Part shown: positions 54,664-63,501 of the stretch, piece after piece
Numbering within the stretch: the first letter of the stretch is position 1
Layout of the letters: each line of letters opens with the position of its first letter
Source of the DNA: Aphrocallistes beatrix
Lineage: Eukaryota > Porifera > Hexactinellida > Sceptrulophora > Aphrocallistidae
Length of the DNA stretch: 64,000 nucleotides
Reading direction: 5' to 3'
NCBI GenBank assembly: GCA_963281255.1
Contig: OY725490.1
Location: 6,510,001-6,574,000 of the forward strand
Notes under the pieces: model-generated
Seen by the model: the letters and a program-made list of their open reading frames with translations, nothing else
What the model was told of the DNA's origin: nothing
Databases searched by the model: none
Position numbers and translations under genes: made by a program

Positions 54664-55896
54664 TTAGAAAATTGCAATAGCTTTAGAACGACTCTGGAAG
54701 GATACCACTATACATCCGTCCTTTCCTATAGCAATACCAAATGGTTCTTTGAGGTCGAATTTAGTGAAACAGATTGAATGAATGAGATCTCCTTCTGGGG
54801 ACAAGATGAAGAGAGTGTTCTTATCTCGATCTGAAATAAGAAAATTGTTAAGAATATCAAAGTTGAAATGATAGATATTTGTATTTTTAGAGAATCCTGG
54901 AAGCTTGGGAATAGTTTTCAGGAGTTGATTTGTTTTAGAGAATAGTTTAATAACACCAGTCATCTCTACAATGTAGATTGTATTATTTCTCACTCGCAAA
55001 CAATAAGAATTAACTATTGCGTTATTCCCCATAATTCTTTTGAATTCAAGATTCAGATCAAACACAGAAATACGTTTATTATCAAACTCAACAACAAATA
55101 ACTCTCCCTTATCAATATCGATACCGCATGGACCATTCAGTTGACCAAGTTTCGATCCCTTAGTAGTGCCAGATTTCTTCACAAGAGTAAAAGTATTCAA
55201 GCGCCATTTAGATAAGAAATGTCCTCTGATATCAGAAATGTAAATTGAATGATCGCACAATACAATCTCCCATGGCCTATTTAGAATATCTCTACCAAAC
55301 TCAGACAAATATTCTCCTTCCATACGCCAAACTTGAATACGGGAATTAATTGCATCAGCAATGAATAGTCTTTGATGATTATTATCGATTACAACACCTC
55401 TAGGATTAGTGAACTCTACTTTTCCTTTTCCAAAGTTACCAAACACTTTCACAGGATTAGAGAGTTTGGTGTAATTCCTGACTAACACTTTGTCAGTCTC
55501 TTTACTCAAAGACCCAAATTTTGTAATATTCAATTCAAAATCATTTCTGCCACAAATAAATCGAACTTTTGGAAAATGGAGTTTCTTTTCTTTCACACTA
55601 ATTTCATTACTTAAATCAGCAATTCCTTTCTCCAGTGTTGTTCTCGCTGTGCTGATTTTCAACGTAGCTAAAAACTGTTCCATCTCAGTTCGTTCTCTCT
55701 TAATCTCTTCTAAAGATTGGATAAAGCTAGCTCGTGTTTTGTTGAACTCTTCTTCCAATTTGCTCAGCTGTGTCAGGAGAACTTCTCTCCTCTCATTCAC
55801 CTTCTCTATCAGAGAATAGAATATCTCGTCAATCTCTCTCCTCACTCTCTTGAACACATCATCTCTCTCTGGGGAAGAAGATAAGCGTGTGGCCAT
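54664..55896 (-). CDS. NHL-propeller protein, array member 7
   Basis: 410 residues. The head is of the SSSPERDDVFKR type; the coiled coil is shared with member 3 (IDEIFYSLIEKV, LSKLEEEF). The propeller shares KGSKLGQL and GIDIDK with member 1. Spot residues are AI, IRG, FD, VN, M, KNTN (two extra residues) and RD. It is the member nearest the intact NDUFAF7-D and receptor genes, so this may be the ancestral position. Confidence 0.85.
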   Translation of the reverse strand: MATRLSSSPERDDVFKRVRREIDEIFYSLIEKVNERREVLLTQLSKLEEEFNKTRASFIQSLEEIKRERTEMEQFLATLKISTARTTLEKGIADLSNEISVKEKKLHFPKVRFICGRNDFELNITKFGSLSKETDKVLVRNYTKLSNPVKVFGNFGKGKVEFTNPRGVVIDNNHQRLFIADAINSRIQVWRMEGEYLSEFGRDILNRPWEIVLCDHSIYISDIRGHFLSKWRLNTFTLVKKSGTTKGSKLGQLNGPCGIDIDKGELFVVEFDNKRISVFDLNLEFKRIMGNNAIVNSYCLRVRNNTIYIVEMTGVIKLFSKTNQLLKTIPKLPGFSKNTNIYHFNFDILNNFLISDRDKNTLFILSPEGDLIHSICFTKFDLKEPFGIAIGKDGCIVVSFQSRSKAIAIF

Positions 55897-56063
55897 CTAG
55901 ATTTTAACTAGTCGATAAAAAAACTGAAACTACACAAAACAAAAACGAAAGTTAATAAAATTTAATGTTTAAACAATGAATTGGGATATAAAGAGGCATC
56001 ATAGAAATTGATTTGTTACTATAAGATGGTTAAATTAGAAAATAGCTTCAATTTAAATATTTT

Positions 56064-57296
56064 TCAGGAATCGAATCCATAAGAAATAGCTCCACCTTTG
56101 GGAGACATAGCGAGGACTTTGAACCTCTCACCCATATACTGTGGACTGGTTAGAAACTCGTAACTCTTAACAAGAGAATTCCTCTCATCCATGCTACAAC
56201 CTTGTAACATCTTACCAATCCTCTCTCGAATCCCCATTCTGTGTAGAAACGCATTCTGACTTACTGGACCATGGACTGAGGTAGTTCGATTGGCTACTTT
56301 CTTAATCAGATCGAAATTAACGTCAGCTGTCAAATCAGCTGTTCCAGGTTCCAACAGAACATTCCATTCCTTGTGGTTTCGGAATCCTCTCAGAGTGAAA
56401 TCATTTAGTTCCAAATATCCATAGTCAATTATCAAACAAGAACCAGCTCCTTTCTCACTCAACAGGTCACTGATACATTCTGTTATCATCAAGCAATGTG
56501 GATTCACTTCAGCTTTCTCGGTTTCGCTATTTTGAAAGAATTCAGCATAAGCTCCTTGAGAAGTAGTTCTGTAGCTGGGAATGGTGAAACGAAGTTTATT
56601 TCCATTCTTCTCCTCAGTGTCGATTAGAATTTCTTTCCATTTTTGCTCTGATTTGATGAACTGGTGGATTGGTAGTGCATCAAAGAATTCGTTGGCGATG
56701 AAGTAGGATGGCATTCGAGGAATATCCTTCACAGAGCTGTACCAGTGTATCGGAACTCCGTTCGATGAAATGCCGGATTGTAAGGAGAGGGAAGGTTTGG
56801 AGAGATTCTCACTCTCACAAAGACTTTCAAACTGAACCTTTAGGAAATGTGGACTATTCTCAATCAAATTCACACAAGAAAACTCACTCTTCACTTTCAA
56901 TTGAGTCAGTATTCTAAGAATATCTTTGGTAAGTGTTCCGTTCCCTGGACCTAGCTCTACTATCTGTGCATTTTGTGGTTTGCCCTGTCTCGCCCACTCA
57001 GAAACCAACCAAACTCCCACCAACTCTCCGAACACTTGTGTTATCTCAGGAGATGTGATGAAATCTCCCCCGGGACCAATCCCTGGTCTGGATGCGTAGT
57101 AGCCGTACTGAGGAGTAGACAGCACTTCTTGCATGTAGTCAAATACACTGATTGGACCTGTTGCTTTTATCTTGGTCACGATTTTAGACAGCATGTTAGG
57201 TTTCATAGCATTGTTGTGTGTGAAACGAATTGTTGATTTTCTGAGACAGAATATTTTACAATCATGTCGAAAAATGGCTTTCCTAACATTGAGCAT
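56064..57296 (-). CDS. NDUFAF7: NDUFAF7-like complex I assembly methyltransferase, copy D
   Basis: 410 residues from the chosen ATG at 57296 (MLNVRKAIF), which aligns with copy C. An in-frame ATG at 57362 adds 22 hydrophobic residues, but the matching DNA in copy C differs there by indels, so that part is probably 5' leader. Targeting peptide, GDFITSPEI and ELGPGNGT motifs are as in copy C; the C-terminus is complete (IPYGFDS replaced here by ISYGFDS). With the complete tail and the receptor gene next door, this is the likely parental copy. Confidence 0.9.
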   Translation of the reverse strand: MLNVRKAIFRHDCKIFCLRKSTIRFTHNNAMKPNMLSKIVTKIKATGPISVFDYMQEVLSTPQYGYYASRPGIGPGGDFITSPEITQVFGELVGVWLVSEWARQGKPQNAQIVELGPGNGTLTKDILRILTQLKVKSEFSCVNLIENSPHFLKVQFESLCESENLSKPSLSLQSGISSNGVPIHWYSSVKDIPRMPSYFIANEFFDALPIHQFIKSEQKWKEILIDTEEKNGNKLRFTIPSYRTTSQGAYAEFFQNSETEKAEVNPHCLMITECISDLLSEKGAGSCLIIDYGYLELNDFTLRGFRNHKEWNVLLEPGTADLTADVNFDLIKKVANRTTSVHGPVSQNAFLHRMGIRERIGKMLQGCSMDERNSLVKSYEFLTSPQYMGERFKVLAMSPKGGAISYGFDS

Positions 57297-57467
57297 TTTG
57301 CTATGATGATACGCCAGCAAGAAAATGAACCAAAATGCTAAAGTAAAATTCTTCAAAGACACTTTTAATAACAGTATTTACATGATTAAATACAGATCCA
57401 AGGATAACACATGCATATATACATAGATCCACTATTAAGAACTAATGCTACATGTTATAAGGAATAA

Positions 57468-59912
57468 TCAAGTGGAGACAGCTTCATTATCTGCTGCAAT
57501 CTCCTTGATGCTATCATAGACGTTGTTTTCAGCATTGATGGGGTACATCTTGGTGTACTTATTTGCATCTGGAGTATCGCATATGGAATCTCGTGCTGGG
57601 CTTGAATCTGAGTTTTCTAACTCATTGAGAGGATCATACGCAGTCACATGTCTCTCTGTTCTCTGGAGGCTAACCTCTTTGTAGATCTGTTTGTTCATTC
57701 TCCTATTCTCTTTCTTTTTCTGTTTTCGTCTGTAAACAAACAAACAAATCAACAGTGACAGTATCAATATGACTAGCAGAGCAAGTGCTAGCAGTACTCC
57801 ACCAGTCACATAGTAAGCGTAGACGGGGACGAATCCACACTGGTCTGTTCCTTCAATGTTGTGATCGTGTTTGCACACACAGTCGTACGAATTTTCAATA
57901 TTCACACAAAGTTCCAATACTGTACATTTGGGTTTTCCCTCTCTGCATTCATCGATATCAACACAGGTCTTATTATCCGGCCCCAGTCGACTTCCTGGGT
58001 CACAGAGACATGAGTAACCACCGTCACTATCTTCACAACCCTGGCTACAAATCTGCGGAATCTTACACTCGTCAATATTCGCGCACCTTTCTACACTGCC
58101 AACTATTTCGCGAATATAACCTTCACCACACACACATTCAAACCGACCAGTGTTAACTTGACAATATCTGTCACATTCCGCGTGCAAATAATGACATGAG
58201 GTGTTGTCAATGCATCTCTTGCCGTCTCGATCCAGCTGATACCCAACAGGACATTCGCAATGGTAGCCTCCCACGTCGTTCTTACACTTGTAAGAACAGT
58301 CCTGATTAGAACTGGAACACTCGTCAATATCTCTACAGGATCTACCATCAGCTGATAGCTCGTATCCCTGGTCGCAAGCGCAGTTATAAGAGCCAACAGT
58401 GTTTTCGCAGATCTCTGTACAATCATTCAGAATGGTGTCAAAGCACTCATTTAAGTCTACACATCTCCCTTCACTGTCAATTCTAAATCCAGGCAGGCAG
58501 CATTCGTAAGACCCGGGCAGGTTACTACAGTGATGTTCACACTGAGCTATTCCTCGCTCACACTCGTCGATATCGACACACGTTCCATTCTCCTCTTCGA
58601 ATCCATTGTTGCAGGGACAGAGGAAAGTATTAGCGTAGCCCACACAGCGTGAGTTTTCTCTGCAAATGTTAGATCGATTGAAGCATTCTAATGAAAATGT
58701 TGGGCTGGTACAACTAGCGTAATTCGACTGTTCTGTGATTGCATTGTCCTCATTGGTAACAGTGCATTCTCCCTGGAATTCGAGTCCATATTTATCGCTG
58801 ACCTGAGAAACCCAAGCTAAATCGCAGTCGCATACTATTTTATTCAAACGTAGGTCGACAGATTTGAGGTCTCGGAGATGCTGGATGTGCTCGGGTGAGA
58901 GTGTTCTGAGTTGATTGCGTAATAATTTAAGCGTCTGCAAATCTCTCAGCTCGGAAAATATATCAATACTCAAATAGCCAATCCTATTAGAATCAAGATC
59001 AAGTTCTTTAAGGGTTTTCAAGCCTTTCAAATCTGGAGAGTCGAAATATGACACTTCGTTACTGAACAAGGCGAGCTCGGTGAGTTTAGGGAAATTTCCA
59101 AACGGTTTAAGAGAATTAATGCGGTTGAGAGCTAAATTTATTTCTTCGATGTTTGTCAGTCCTGAGTTTTCAAGAAAAGTTAAGTTACTGATGAAAGCAG
59201 AGGAAACCCTTAGAATTTTTAAATTCACCAAAGGATTCAACAAATCCAAAGGCACGCTGTTGAAGGAAACTCGTTTAAGGTTTAAGTAGGTAAGCACATT
59301 CAATTGACGGAACACATTCTCATTTTCAAAGGTTATCCTATCTGTATTTTCCGTCCTGAAAAAGAGATGTTCAAGATCGGGTAGGCCACTTACGAAATTT
59401 TCCGTTATTACGAGATCACTACCACCTATTTCTGTCTTGTCGCTATAGATGTGTGTTAGATGACGTAACTCAGTGAAACTTGGAATCCCACTCGGAAAAT
59501 AAGCACCTTGCAGTACTAGCAATTGCACATTAGGGAAACGTCTCAGAACGTTCTGATCTGGAAATTCGAATCTACCCACGAGATAGAAAGTTGTGACTTC
59601 ATAATGATCTCTCTCTGGTTGCACAATTAATTTTTGGCTTGGAGTTGAAATGAGTTTGAGATAAATGACAGTGACGTAGGAATTGAAGTTAAACTTGAGA
59701 TTGACCGTAGATATCCTCTGAGTTATGCCTGCGTCAATTAGTTCTTGGTTGAAATTCTCAAGGTAACATCTGCTCGCATTTCCGATCGTCGTAAATGCAC
59801 AGTTCGAATGGTAACGACCTGACTCCTGATCCAGAAACTCAACACAGTTCAACGAGCATGCATTTATTGCTTTAATCACGAATAGAAGAAAGATAAGATT
59901 TATCAAATTCAT
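57468..59912 (-). CDS. LRR-EGF single-pass transmembrane receptor
   Basis: 814 residues, one exon. Signal peptide 1-18; Cys-containing N-cap; leucine-rich repeats about 120-350 with LRR C-cap CDCDLAW (361-367). Seven EGF-like modules span about 408-692, most beginning D(I/L)(D/N)EC, the calcium-binding type. The transmembrane helix is about 698-727, followed by a stop-transfer RRKQKKK. The 85-residue tail has tyrosines in YKEV, YDPL, YTKM (a YxxM, PI3K-SH2-type) and YDSI, which suggests phosphotyrosine signalling. The combination resembles cell-surface adhesion or recognition receptors; I know no exact named orthologue. A TATAAATA box lies 55 bp upstream of the start. The tail was duplicated at 53378-53690. 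Confidence 0.85.
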   Translation of the reverse strand: MNLINLIFLLFVIKAINACSLNCVEFLDQESGRYHSNCAFTTIGNASRCYLENFNQELIDAGITQRISTVNLKFNFNSYVTVIYLKLISTPSQKLIVQPERDHYEVTTFYLVGRFEFPDQNVLRRFPNVQLLVLQGAYFPSGIPSFTELRHLTHIYSDKTEIGGSDLVITENFVSGLPDLEHLFFRTENTDRITFENENVFRQLNVLTYLNLKRVSFNSVPLDLLNPLVNLKILRVSSAFISNLTFLENSGLTNIEEINLALNRINSLKPFGNFPKLTELALFSNEVSYFDSPDLKGLKTLKELDLDSNRIGYLSIDIFSELRDLQTLKLLRNQLRTLSPEHIQHLRDLKSVDLRLNKIVCDCDLAWVSQVSDKYGLEFQGECTVTNEDNAITEQSNYASCTSPTFSLECFNRSNICRENSRCVGYANTFLCPCNNGFEEENGTCVDIDECERGIAQCEHHCSNLPGSYECCLPGFRIDSEGRCVDLNECFDTILNDCTEICENTVGSYNCACDQGYELSADGRSCRDIDECSSSNQDCSYKCKNDVGGYHCECPVGYQLDRDGKRCIDNTSCHYLHAECDRYCQVNTGRFECVCGEGYIREIVGSVERCANIDECKIPQICSQGCEDSDGGYSCLCDPGSRLGPDNKTCVDIDECREGKPKCTVLELCVNIENSYDCVCKHDHNIEGTDQCGFVPVYAYYVTGGVLLALALLVILILSLLICLFVYRRKQKKKENRRMNKQIYKEVSLQRTERHVTAYDPLNELENSDSSPARDSICDTPDANKYTKMYPINAENNVYDSIKEIAADNEAVST

Positions 59913-59959
59913 TTTGATGCAAGGTTTAATTTGGCTTAAATTAGTTTGACCAGGTTGAG

Positions 59960-59967
59960 TATTTATA
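59960..59967 (-). promoter_or_regulatory. TATA box of the LRR-EGF gene
   Basis: Exact TATAAATA on the minus strand, its first T 55 bp before the ATG at 59912. Confidence 0.55.
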
Positions 59968-60442
59968 CATTTTTGAAAAACTCAAATATTGCAAAGTCTG
60001 GTACCATTTACGCAGATGCACAATCTTCATCATTCTGTGTAGGGAGATGGCTAACCAGAACAGAGGAGTAAGAATGTGTTATTTCATTTATCTTAATCTA
60101 TCTCTCTATCGCCTACAAATAAACTTGTCCTGGAAAGCTAATAAGTATCATTACATCTTACATAAATTGCTTTCAGTGATAATAACACGTATATACTACA
60201 TAGAGTCAGTACAGGAGTAATTTTGCAAATATAGCTTTAATTTTAATTACTAATTCGGGTTTAGTTGCAATAATAATATTATGTAAGTCGGTCTACTAAT
60301 ATCGCCATAATCAGGAAAATCGACCAGCTATAGCCAATTACCCAATATCAATTAGTAGACGTCAATTGTTTTATGTCTAGCAAATGACTGATACACGTAA
60401 GATATTCCAAAGAAATCTATTTTTATTATCCAAATAATACTT
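59968..60442. other. Intergenic region
   Basis: AT-rich spacer between the receptor and NSUN6; nothing recognised. Confidence 0.5.
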
Positions 60443-61846
60443 TCAATTACACATTTTGATAAATTTAGCTATAAAAAATCCAATTGAATCTTCAAGGGGA
60501 TTCATTGTGTGTTGATCAAATAGTGAAGGTCCAAATCGTCTAACTTTGTTAACCAAATCTTTACCCAATCCATGTCCTAGGATCCCATCGTTACCGAAAC
60601 TCACACCAACATCCACAAGTTTTAATTGCGGCCATTTACTAAGTGCCCAAGAGACATTAGCTTCATTCTCCAGGGGGTTGATAGTACAGGTCGAGTAGAC
60701 GAGAGTGCCACCTGGTTTCAAAAGCGACACAGCTTGTGAAATAAACTGTTTCTGATAGGGAGGGTATGCCTTTAGTTCGCCCAGATTAATCTTGAGACAA
60801 AATTGCGGTCTCTGTCCTAAACCACTACAAGGCGCGTCTAGCAGGATTCGATCGAAACTGTCAGGAGGGTAGGGCGGAGACAAATTCTCTGGGATACCAG
60901 TAAGTCTGTGTAGATCACAACATTTAGTTGAATTGAAAACAAAAGTTTTAACACATTGTAATTTGAACCTCTCAATAGTACCTTCCAACATGTTCACCCT
61001 ACTCTGTCTGTTATCCAGAGCTACAACTAAACCTGTATCTTGCATCTTCAGTGCGATGTGTAGGGTCTTACCTCCAGGAGCTGCACACATGTCAAGGATA
61101 ACTTCATTTGGTTTAGGATCTAAAGCTTCAGTGACTAACATTGAAGGAATATTCTGCAGATAAATTTTATCTGTCATTAAGCCGTTAAGAGGTGGGGCAC
61201 AGTATACCGGTTCAACCATTTCCACAGCTGTACCTTTCTTCTCAACACTGCCCTTGAAAATACTTCTCCCAATCTTAAGCAGCCCGTTACCCACAAACAC
61301 CAACTCATGTTCCTTCCTATTCACACCCGTCATTCCCATGGTACAGGTACCCTCAACGTCACAAAACACAGACGCTAAATCACCGATCTTCACAACAGAA
61401 CTGATTGCTATTACACCAGGTACAAACACATCTGCACCTCTTAACACAGACATTCCACATCTGTAGTCTACTACAATATGAGCTGTCCCGTCTGTACCTA
61501 TAACAGACTGAGCCTTGCACTCCCCTCTTATCATTATAGCCTCTTCTACCACTGGACATGTCTCAATGGGCTGTGCATACTTGCAGCTTACTTCTGCCTG
61601 TAGTTGCACTATCACATCGTGCCTCGTTATAGCTAGTGAATTTACTAATAGGGTAGTGTATAACGGGGGCGTTGATAGAATTCGGAGGAAATTAGTGAAT
61701 GCTTGCTCTACCTGTGAGTCCTTAATGCTGTGTTGCTCTAAGGCTTCAGAGTTATAAACCAATTCCTTGAGGTAATTGGTAGTACTTTCTTTGAACACAG
61801 CTGTTTTCTTGGTTTGTCCTATGCTTTCACTTGAACTTGTAGCCAT
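60443..61846 (-). CDS. NSUN6: tRNA (cytosine-5) methyltransferase, NSUN6 type
   Basis: 467 residues. An N-terminal segment with STPPLYTTLLVN (58-69) precedes a PUA domain (about 112-205, CGMSVLRGADVFVPGV). The Rossmann SAM fold then carries ILDMCAAPGGKT (250-261), DAPCSGLGQRP (Cys340, release) and VYSTCTI (Cys387, nucleophile), and the protein ends SIGFFIAKF. The PUA placed between the N-terminus and catalytic domain is diagnostic of NSUN6, which methylates C72 in the acceptor stem of tRNA-Cys and tRNA-Thr and some mRNAs. Both catalytic cysteines are present, so it should be active. Confidence 0.93.
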   Translation of the reverse strand: MATSSSESIGQTKKTAVFKESTTNYLKELVYNSEALEQHSIKDSQVEQAFTNFLRILSTPPLYTTLLVNSLAITRHDVIVQLQAEVSCKYAQPIETCPVVEEAIMIRGECKAQSVIGTDGTAHIVVDYRCGMSVLRGADVFVPGVIAISSVVKIGDLASVFCDVEGTCTMGMTGVNRKEHELVFVGNGLLKIGRSIFKGSVEKKGTAVEMVEPVYCAPPLNGLMTDKIYLQNIPSMLVTEALDPKPNEVILDMCAAPGGKTLHIALKMQDTGLVVALDNRQSRVNMLEGTIERFKLQCVKTFVFNSTKCCDLHRLTGIPENLSPPYPPDSFDRILLDAPCSGLGQRPQFCLKINLGELKAYPPYQKQFISQAVSLLKPGGTLVYSTCTINPLENEANVSWALSKWPQLKLVDVGVSFGNDGILGHGLGKDLVNKVRRFGPSLFDQHTMNPLEDSIGFFIAKFIKMCN

Positions 61847-61960
61847 TAAAACTAATTTTTAATAAAATTCGTAATTTAATTTAAAATAAGATAAGGATAT
61901 TCTGCTCGTCATTGAGAATCAATAACCTAAAATAGAATTTAGCTAAATGCAAAAGTGGGA

Positions 61961-63388
61961 TCATTTCCAGCCTTTAGAATATAAGTCGAGAGGTTTGCCT
62001 TTTCGAGACGCTCGTTTCATATCCTCAGTCAGCTTAACATCTCTCTTCTTGACAACTAACGCGCTCACCTTGTAATACTGAATCTTTCCCTCGACGTGAA
62101 GTGGGTTCAGCCTCCCTGTTCGCCCAACCCGATGCAAGTAATCAATTGGTTGACTGGGAAAGTCGAACATGATCACGTGTTTAACAGTAGCAGTATCGAT
62201 GCCGCGAGAAAGTATGTCAGTACCGACTAGAATACGATTCTCCTCGGTCTGAAACTCTTTGATGATCCGACTCCTCTCTATATCCGGTAGACCGCCGTGT
62301 ATTTGAAGTGTGCTTATATTGTTTTGGGACAAATGATGGCCGAGCCATTCAACTGAATCGATTGTATTGCAGAATATGAGTGTTTTAAGGTTAGAATTGT
62401 TAGAGATTACTTTCAAGATGGTTTTCTCCTTGTCTCCTGGCAAGCAACGGTAGAATCTCTGCTCTACGTGTGGCAGCACCTTATGCAGACCCTCTGACTG
62501 GATGAACTCGACCTCTGGGATTTGTGAGACGATACGTTTTTTGACGTAAGTGCTAAGCGAAGCACCCGCGACTACAACCTGTATCCCCTCCTCTGAGAGG
62601 GGGCTGGTGCGTAGATTGAGGGACTTTAGGATGATCTCGTTTATCCCGAGGAAGGAGCTGTCGAACAATGTATCGTGCTCGTCGAACACGAGATAGGCCA
62701 AGTCCTCGAGACTGATGTTATTGTACTTCTTCTGTAGGAAGAGGGTCATTGGGGTGCTTATAAGTATTTCATTTGGACTCTCTAGGGCAGATTTTAGTTT
62801 CACACCTGGTAAACCTTTATAAATCGCTCTAGCGCGAAATTTCGTAGTATGCGCAAGTGATTTCGCGACAGCCAACACCTGAATGCACAGCTCTGCCGTC
62901 GGAACCAGAATCAGTGCGCGCGGTCTGGATACACGTGTTTCTACATTGAGAATGGTCTGTTCCTGCTTGAGGAGATGAATGATAGGCGCCAGATAGGCGA
63001 GGGTTTTACCTGAACCTGTTTCTGCGGCTATACACACGTTTCTACCCTCGATTATTCGCGGGATGGCGAGCGCTTGTATCTGACTGGGACGGATAACCTC
63101 AATTTTTGTGAGTGCATCTAGAACATCCTTTCTCAGATCAAATTCCATGAAATCTGTCAGTGCTTTGCTTTCAAATTCTTTATTGCTTTTTCGTATTTTC
63201 AGAGGTTGAAGTGAGGGATGAGCTGCGTCATGCGTAACATGCGTTTTGCTGACATTCTTGCTGGTATATTGTGAAGATTCGCTTGTGCTTGTGTGTAAGA
63301 GATATTTCGGAAGATATTGATTGGAAATTTTACAGTTGAAACTCAAGATTCTTGACATCACTATATTAAACCTCAGAACTGACTCCAT
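61961..63388 (-). CDS. DDX28: DEAD-box RNA helicase, DDX28-like (mitochondrial)
   Basis: 475 residues. The N-terminus is basic and Ser-rich (1-60), fitting mitochondrial import; Met11 is an alternative start. Helicase motifs are PSQIQ (Q motif, 101-105), AAETGSGKT (I, 121-129), PTAELCIQ (Ia), DEHD (II, 236-239, instead of DEAD), GASLS where SAT is usual (III, 274-278), LIFCNT (IV), VGTDILSRGID (V) and HRVGRTGR (VI, 419-426). The layout and sequence most resemble DDX28, an assembly factor of the mitochondrial large ribosomal subunit. DEHD and the loss of SAT are deviations; coupling of ATP use to unwinding may be altered. Confidence 0.8.
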   Translation of the reverse strand: MESVLRFNIVMSRILSFNCKISNQYLPKYLLHTSTSESSQYTSKNVSKTHVTHDAAHPSLQPLKIRKSNKEFESKALTDFMEFDLRKDVLDALTKIEVIRPSQIQALAIPRIIEGRNVCIAAETGSGKTLAYLAPIIHLLKQEQTILNVETRVSRPRALILVPTAELCIQVLAVAKSLAHTTKFRARAIYKGLPGVKLKSALESPNEILISTPMTLFLQKKYNNISLEDLAYLVFDEHDTLFDSSFLGINEIILKSLNLRTSPLSEEGIQVVVAGASLSTYVKKRIVSQIPEVEFIQSEGLHKVLPHVEQRFYRCLPGDKEKTILKVISNNSNLKTLIFCNTIDSVEWLGHHLSQNNISTLQIHGGLPDIERSRIIKEFQTEENRILVGTDILSRGIDTATVKHVIMFDFPSQPIDYLHRVGRTGRLNPLHVEGKIQYYKVSALVVKKRDVKLTEDMKRASRKGKPLDLYSKGWK

Positions 63389-63501
63389 GTATATCCTAAC
63401 ACAGTATTAAATAAAATATTAATTAAAAATCAGTCTTATTTCACTAGGTAAAAGCACAAAAATCTAATCTATTCTCTCTAAAATATATACACAAAAAGAT
63501 T

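Noticed and set aside
58103-58426. 107-codon alternative frame within the EGF region
   Set aside because: Out-of-frame reading of the EGF modules, without independent support.
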